Positions 6,873 to 9,816 of a stretch of 9,816 nucleotides of DNA are shown here, one piece after another. The stretch is from DASPUI01 sp035622995 (GTDB lineage Bacteria > Verrucomicrobiota > Verrucomicrobiia > Chthoniobacterales > UBA10450). The DNA lies in the NCBI GenBank assembly GCA_035622995.1, contig DASPUI010000096.1, positions 1 through 9,816 of the forward strand, read 5' to 3'. Numbering within the stretch: the stretch's first letter is position 1; the number at the start of each line of letters is the position of its first letter. The position numbers and the translations under genes were made by a program. The notes under the pieces are model-generated. The model searched no databases, had not been told where the DNA came from, and saw only the letters and a list, made by a program, of their open reading frames with translations.

Positions 6873-7451
6873 ATGCCGTTCTATTTTGTAGCGATTAACA
6901 TCATCGCTGGTTGCTGGATCACCTTCTGCATTGTTTGGCTGGCGGCGGCGGGATTGACCAAACGGGCGGTTTACCGCGAAAGCAGAACGCAGCGGCTTCG
7001 TTATTGGGTCCTTCTGGTCGTCGGATATCTGCTTTTGATGAACGGAGATCGCTTGCCGTTTCCACTCAATCTCCGGGTGATTCCAAAAACTGATTCGATT
7101 GAATGGGCTGGAATCTTCTTATGCATTGCCGGCGTCGCGGTTGCGTTTTGGGCGCGATTTACGCTTGGGCGCAACTGGAGCGGCAACATCACCTTCAAGG
7201 AAGGACATGAATTGATTCAAGGGGGACCTTACCGCTGGACGCGTCATCCGATTTACACCGGATTAATGACCATGCTCTTCGCGACCGTCATCGTGACGGG
7301 CCGCATCGCGGGATTGCTTTCGCTGGCACTCGTTTTCGCCAGTTTCTGGATAAAACTGCGAGATGAGGAAAAACTCATGCTCGAGCAATTCCCGGATCAA
7401 TACCCTGCCTATCAGCGGCGCGTGAAGCGTATTATTCCGTTCGTTCTATAG
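6873..7451 (+). CDS. Isoprenylcysteine carboxyl methyltransferase (ICMT)-family membrane protein
   Basis: A 192-residue integral membrane protein of the ICMT/PEMT-like methyltransferase group, which uses S-adenosylmethionine. About five membrane segments can be seen: 4-27, 43-56, 78-96, 128-143 and 144-162. The family signature GPYRWTRHPIYTG at 118-130 is followed by E165/E166 in RDEEKLM and the closing QFPDQYPAYQRRVKRIIPF at 172-190. RHP and the downstream glutamate are the usual cofactor and active-site elements. Bacteria generally lack prenylated-protein substrates, so the methyl acceptor is unknown; a lipid or small molecule is possible. It starts 16 bases after recN without an evident ribosome site, so it is probably read from the recN transcript; a functional link to repair is not implied. 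A strong hairpin follows its stop. Confidence 0.9.
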   Translation: MPFYFVAINIIAGCWITFCIVWLAAAGLTKRAVYRESRTQRLRYWVLLVVGYLLLMNGDRLPFPLNLRVIPKTDSIEWAGIFLCIAGVAVAFWARFTLGRNWSGNITFKEGHELIQGGPYRWTRHPIYTGLMTMLFATVIVTGRIAGLLSLALVFASFWIKLRDEEKLMLEQFPDQYPAYQRRVKRIIPFVL

Positions 7452-7462
7452 GTTCGAAATTA

Positions 7463-7505
7463 AGAAGGGCGCGCGCGGTAACCTCACCCGCGCGCAATCC
7501 CTTCT
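7463..7505. terminator. Strong GC-rich hairpin after the recN-ICMT unit
   Basis: AGAAGGG pairs with CCCTTCT (7 bp) and GCGCGCGG with CCGCGCGC (8 bp). They are separated by a small internal loop (C against AAT) and closed by a nine-base loop. The hairpin starts 12 bases after the methyltransferase stop, which fits a transcription terminator, but only CTTT follows, not a long T run. The reverse side is flanked by TTAATTT, so it could act in either direction or be a dispersed palindromic element. Confidence 0.6.
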
Positions 7506-7544
7506 CTTTGGGGGAACGGCCGCCCTTCAAGATGTTCTACGGAA

Positions 7545-7569
7545 TTTGCCGGACGAAGTTTCCGGCAAA
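7545..7569. other. Nine-base-pair perfect hairpin in the intergenic leader
   Basis: TTTGCCGGA (7545-7553) and TCCGGCAAA (7561-7569) are perfect inverted copies around a seven-base loop. A T-rich stretch (GATTTTTAAATTTT) follows within ten bases. It could be a second terminator for the recN transcript or a leader structure for the next gene. A partial copy, TTCCGGCGAAAGC, lies near 7611. Confidence 0.5.
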
Positions 7570-7694
7570 AGCAATGATTTTTAAATTTTCGCTCCTACAA
7601 GGCCCATTCATTCCGGCGAAAGCTCAGGCAAATCTTCGCCAACCGCCAAATGATCTGAATTTTTCCCTCGCCAGAGCGGGAATTGATTTTTATC

Positions 7695-7710
7695 GTCCGA
7701 GCTTTCGGAC
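7695..7710 (+). promoter_or_regulatory. Hairpin directly abutting the FAD reductase start codon
   Basis: GTCCGA (7695-7700) and TCGGAC (7705-7710) form a six-base-pair stem with loop GCTT, and the last paired base is next to the ATG at 7711. The stem occupies the place of a ribosome binding site. A stop in frame at 7684-7686 excludes any upstream ATG, GTG or TTG start that would avoid the hairpin. Translational control is inference. Confidence 0.4.
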
Positions 7711-8892
7711 ATGATCCAACGAGACTACCTGATTATTGGAACCGGCATCGGAGGGGCCAGCGCTTGCGAGGGCCTGCGCAAATACGACAAGCGCGGCAGC
7801 GTAACCATCGTTGGAGCGGAAACCTTTCACCCTTACAAGCGTTGGATCTTATCGAAGAGCTTTCTGCGAGAAAAAGACCCGCAAGTTAAGAAGATCCAGC
7901 AGCACGACGCGCATTGGTACGATGCGCACAAAATCGAGACTCGTTTGGGAACGCTGGTGGCCCAGTTAAACATCGACCGCAGATTGGCGGTGCTAGGCAA
8001 CGGGGAAAGCATCGAATTCAAGAAGGCCTGTCTGGCGATGGGCAGCCGCCCGGTGCGGCCGCCGGTGGCAGGGGTAAATCTGGGTAATGTTATTTATCTG
8101 CGCAATATTCGCGACGCGCTCGCGCTGCGAGAGATGGCGAACCTGGAGAAGACGGTGATGGTGGTCGGCGGTGGATTGCTGGCCTGTGAAGCGGCTGCCA
8201 GTTTGCGGATGATGAAACTGAAAGTGAGCGTGATGCACCGAAATGCTTATCTGCTCAACCGTTATCTCGATCCGGAAACCGGCGGCTGGCTGACGGAATA
8301 TTTCGTGAAGCATGGCATTACGATGTTGATGGGCGAAAGCCTCAACGGTTTCGAAGGCAAGACCGTTTTGCGAAACATTCAGACCAAGAGTGGCAATCGG
8401 GTGCCGGCCGGTTTAGCCGTGGTCGCGTGCGGGGCCGAACCGAATCTGGATCTGGTGCGCAATACTCCACTTTCGGGGCCGCATGGCTCGCCGGTGACCG
8501 ATTATCTCGAAACGGAAGAAAAGGGATTTTACGCGGTCGGCGATCTGGCATTTTACCCCGATCGATTGATGGGCGGCGTGCGGCGGCAAACGCACTGGGA
8601 AAATGCACGCGAACAAGGGCTGATCGCCGGAGCGAACATGACCGGGAAAAAGCGGATTCGCTATGAGCAGATTCCTTATTTTTGGACGGAGATGTTCGAT
8701 TTAACAATGCACTTTGTCGGCGACTTTAGCATTCAGCCGACACGAATCGATTCCACCGGCACGTATGCCAAGAAGAAATTCGTGCTCAAATATTATCAAG
8801 GGGACAAGTTGCGCGGGATTTTACTCTGCAATCCAACCACCCATGACGTGGAATTGGCGACGCGACAACTGCGTCACGCACTGGGGAAATGA
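7711..8892 (+). CDS. FAD/NAD(P)H oxidoreductase, ferredoxin/rubredoxin-reductase type
   Basis: A 393-residue flavoprotein of the pyridine nucleotide-disulfide oxidoreductase family, in the branch containing ferredoxin, rubredoxin and AIF-like reductases. Features in order: FAD Rossmann motif GTGIGG at 10-15, LAMGSRP at 108-114, NAD(P)-binding VVGGGLLACEAA at 151-162, second FAD motif FYAVGD at 273-278, and the branch marks HWENAREQG at 295-303 and PYFWTEMFDL at 322-331 leading into the small C-terminal reductase domain. It should pass electrons from NAD(P)H to a ferredoxin or similar partner, or reduce a small acceptor. The motif usually read as RP.LSK is RWILSK here (44-49). No ferredoxin, Rieske or P450 gene is adjacent, so partner and pathway are unknown. 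Long intergenic gaps on both sides suggest its own transcript. ATG 7711 is fixed by the upstream stop. Confidence 0.9.
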   Translation: MIQRDYLIIGTGIGGASACEGLRKYDKRGSVTIVGAETFHPYKRWILSKSFLREKDPQVKKIQQHDAHWYDAHKIETRLGTLVAQLNIDRRLAVLGNGESIEFKKACLAMGSRPVRPPVAGVNLGNVIYLRNIRDALALREMANLEKTVMVVGGGLLACEAAASLRMMKLKVSVMHRNAYLLNRYLDPETGGWLTEYFVKHGITMLMGESLNGFEGKTVLRNIQTKSGNRVPAGLAVVACGAEPNLDLVRNTPLSGPHGSPVTDYLETEEKGFYAVGDLAFYPDRLMGGVRRQTHWENAREQGLIAGANMTGKKRIRYEQIPYFWTEMFDLTMHFVGDFSIQPTRIDSTGTYAKKKFVLKYYQGDKLRGILLCNPTTHDVELATRQLRHALGK

Positions 8893-8904
8893 CCATTGAT
8901 CCCC

Positions 8905-9068
8905 GCGCCCGTCCAATTTCTCGTTTCAATCTGATAGAGCAAACTTGCCGCGTGCCGATTCACCTGACGGTCGGGTTGCCATAAACAGACCAAAAATGCG
9001 CCCGAGACGAAGGCGAGACCCAATCCGACAAAAAATCCGGTTCGAATCGTAAGCTCGGGCAGCGCGAT
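8905..9068 (-). pseudogene. Remnant of a membrane-anchored protein gene (5' end only)
   Basis: On the minus strand an open frame reads, from 9068 downward, about 54 residues that look like real protein: a hydrophobic membrane segment (TGFFVGLGLAFVSGAFLVCL), then WQPDRQVNRHAASLLYQIE and TRNW. A W.P.RQV..H..LL..IE.R.W arrangement just after an N-terminal membrane helix is a pattern I associate, from memory, with small anchored proteins of this bacterial group. After RNW the likeness stops, and the frame runs into the 3' end of the FAD reductase gene, stopping at 8874-8876. No ATG, GTG or TTG precedes the membrane segment; an ATC at 9066-9068 sits where an ATG would be expected, one base away from a start codon. 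I read it as a decayed, 3'-truncated gene. The family assignment is weak and the loss of function is inferred. Confidence 0.5.
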
Positions 9069-9243
9069 CGAAGCTTGTCACAGCGCGACCGGACAACAAT
9101 GCGTCGGTACTAGGTCCGAAGCGGCATAGGCCGTGCTGGAACAGGGAAAGTTAGCCACCCGCCCACGTGCCGTTTTTCTTTGCGGTGAACCCGCTGCCGA
9201 GATGGACGTCCCGCGAGCGGCCATGGTTACGGATGATTGACTT
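9069..9243. other. Intergenic sequence with no recognised feature
   Basis: This is the rest of the 351-base gap before the receiver gene. I looked for a sigma-70-type promoter, hairpins and small ORFs and found none I can support. It must hold the 5' region of the downstream gene; GGAT at 9231-9234 is at most a weak ribosome site for the ATG at 9244. Confidence 0.6.
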
Positions 9244-9816
9244 ATGTTGAACCAGGAAGATCTGAAGTGGATCGCGGCGACGTCTACCGATTTGAATTCT
9301 CTCGTACAGCAGGTCTCCCGTTATGCTGATCTGATCCGACGCCACAAAGATGAGCACAATTATGTCGATCTTCTGAACGAGCGAGTCGCGGAGGCATCAA
9401 AGGCATCGCAGGCGCTTTTCGACCGAGTTACGAACAAGATTTTCGAAGGCGCGGCAGCGCGAAGTGCTGGAGCCGTTTTTAGCGTTGTCGCGCCGCCCAC
9501 GCCGGCAAGCCTGTCGGACAGCGTTGCTGCGTCGCAGCAACAAGGGAGTCGCTCAACTCCTAAACCAAACGGCAAATCCGAGTTGAAGCTCGCACCCGAC
9601 GTCCAAATCAAAAATCCAAAAGGCAATCGCGAATATCTTTTGCTGGTCGAGGATAAACCGGACGAGGCGGAAATCGCCGCCGAATTGCTGGCAGAAGAAG
9701 GGTACAAGGTCATCATCGCGCGTGATGGCTTCGAAGCATTGAAGATTTATCAAAGAGCCGCCGACCAAATTGCGCTGGTGATTTTGGATTTCTTCCTTCC
9801 AGTTATGGATGGCGAC
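9244..9816 (+). CDS. Response-regulator protein with N-terminal degenerate histidine-kinase-like domain (partial, 3' end missing)
   Basis: The frame runs from ATG 9244 to the window edge, giving 191 residues without a stop; a stop in frame at 9238-9240 fixes the start. Residues about 5-68 are helical and resemble the dimerisation/phosphoacceptor domain of hybrid histidine kinases: DLNSLVQQVSRYADLIRRH (16-34) aligns with the usual H-D-x-N-N-L-L-x-x-I-x-G-Y-A-(D/E)-L-L, but T15 stands where the histidine should be. A low-complexity linker rich in A, S, P and Q (about 70-125) follows. The receiver domain starts at REYLLLVEDKPDEAE (129-143) with acidic E136/D137 and has the phosphoacceptor D182 in LVILDFFLPVMDG. 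The domain is cut before its conserved Thr and Lys. It probably receives phosphate from a separate kinase, with the N-terminus used for dimerisation. The remaining C-terminal part, possibly an output domain, is unseen. Confidence 0.85.
   Translation, partial: MLNQEDLKWIAATSTDLNSLVQQVSRYADLIRRHKDEHNYVDLLNERVAEASKASQALFDRVTNKIFEGAAARSAGAVFSVVAPPTPASLSDSVAASQQQGSRSTPKPNGKSELKLAPDVQIKNPKGNREYLLLVEDKPDEAEIAAELLAEEGYKVIIARDGFEALKIYQRAADQIALVILDFFLPVMDGD

Noticed and set aside
7508..7714. Open frame of 68 codons in the intergenic leader
   Set aside because: It begins at TTG without a ribosome site, has no motif, and contains the hairpin sequences that better explain the region.
9151..9357. Minus-strand open frame of 68 codons over the start of the receiver gene
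   Set aside because: Most of it is opposite the N-terminal domain of the receiver protein and it shows no protein-like feature.
9360..9768. Minus-strand open frames opposite the receiver gene
   Set aside because: They are antisense to the linker and receiver domain, which is clearly coding on the plus strand.

Overview
The window looks like chromosomal DNA of a Gram-negative bacterium, most likely from the Verrucomicrobiota (perhaps a soil Chthoniobacterales-type lineage). The clues are lipid A synthesis genes with an LpxC-FabZ fusion, a TIGR03790-family secreted protein, an FlgD-Ig-type fragment of a kind I associate with that phylum, heptad repeats between genes, and few Shine-Dalgarno sequences. 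The phylum call is inference; no rRNA or tRNA gene is present to anchor it. I see no phage, insertion sequence, CRISPR array or RNA gene.

Layout. Bases 3-578 (+) are the 3' end of a secreted or surface-type protein with an FlgD-like Ig domain, cut by the window edge. Bases 645-2752 (+) form a two-gene lipid A unit: an lpxC-fabZ fusion overlapping lpxA by ATGA. Facing it on the minus strand (5159-2749) is a second unit: a PhnP-like metallo-beta-lactamase-fold hydrolase overlapping a TIGR03790 protein by ATGA. The two units converge on one TTAA palindrome that supplies both stop codons. The hydrolase diverges from recN (5189-6856, +) across a very short region filled with GTTGAGA-like heptads and a hairpin. 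recN is followed after 16 bases by a membrane methyltransferase of the ICMT family, then a strong GC-rich hairpin at 7463-7505.

A 259-base intergenic stretch with three hairpins leads to an FAD/NAD(P)H ferredoxin-reductase-type gene (7711-8892, +). The next 351 bases hold what looks like the decayed 5' end of a membrane-anchored gene on the minus strand (about 8905-9068). The window ends inside a gene at 9244 coding for a histidine-kinase-like helical domain without its histidine, followed by a response-regulator receiver domain.

How the genes work together: LpxC-FabZ and LpxA supply the first steps of lipid A synthesis, with FabZ controlling the same 3-hydroxyacyl-ACP pool that LpxA uses. 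RecN serves double-strand-break repair. The hydrolase/TIGR03790 pair is the least understood unit: neither substrate is known, and TIGR03790 is known mainly for co-occurring with exosortase in genomes. The FAD reductase has no obvious electron-transfer partner in view.
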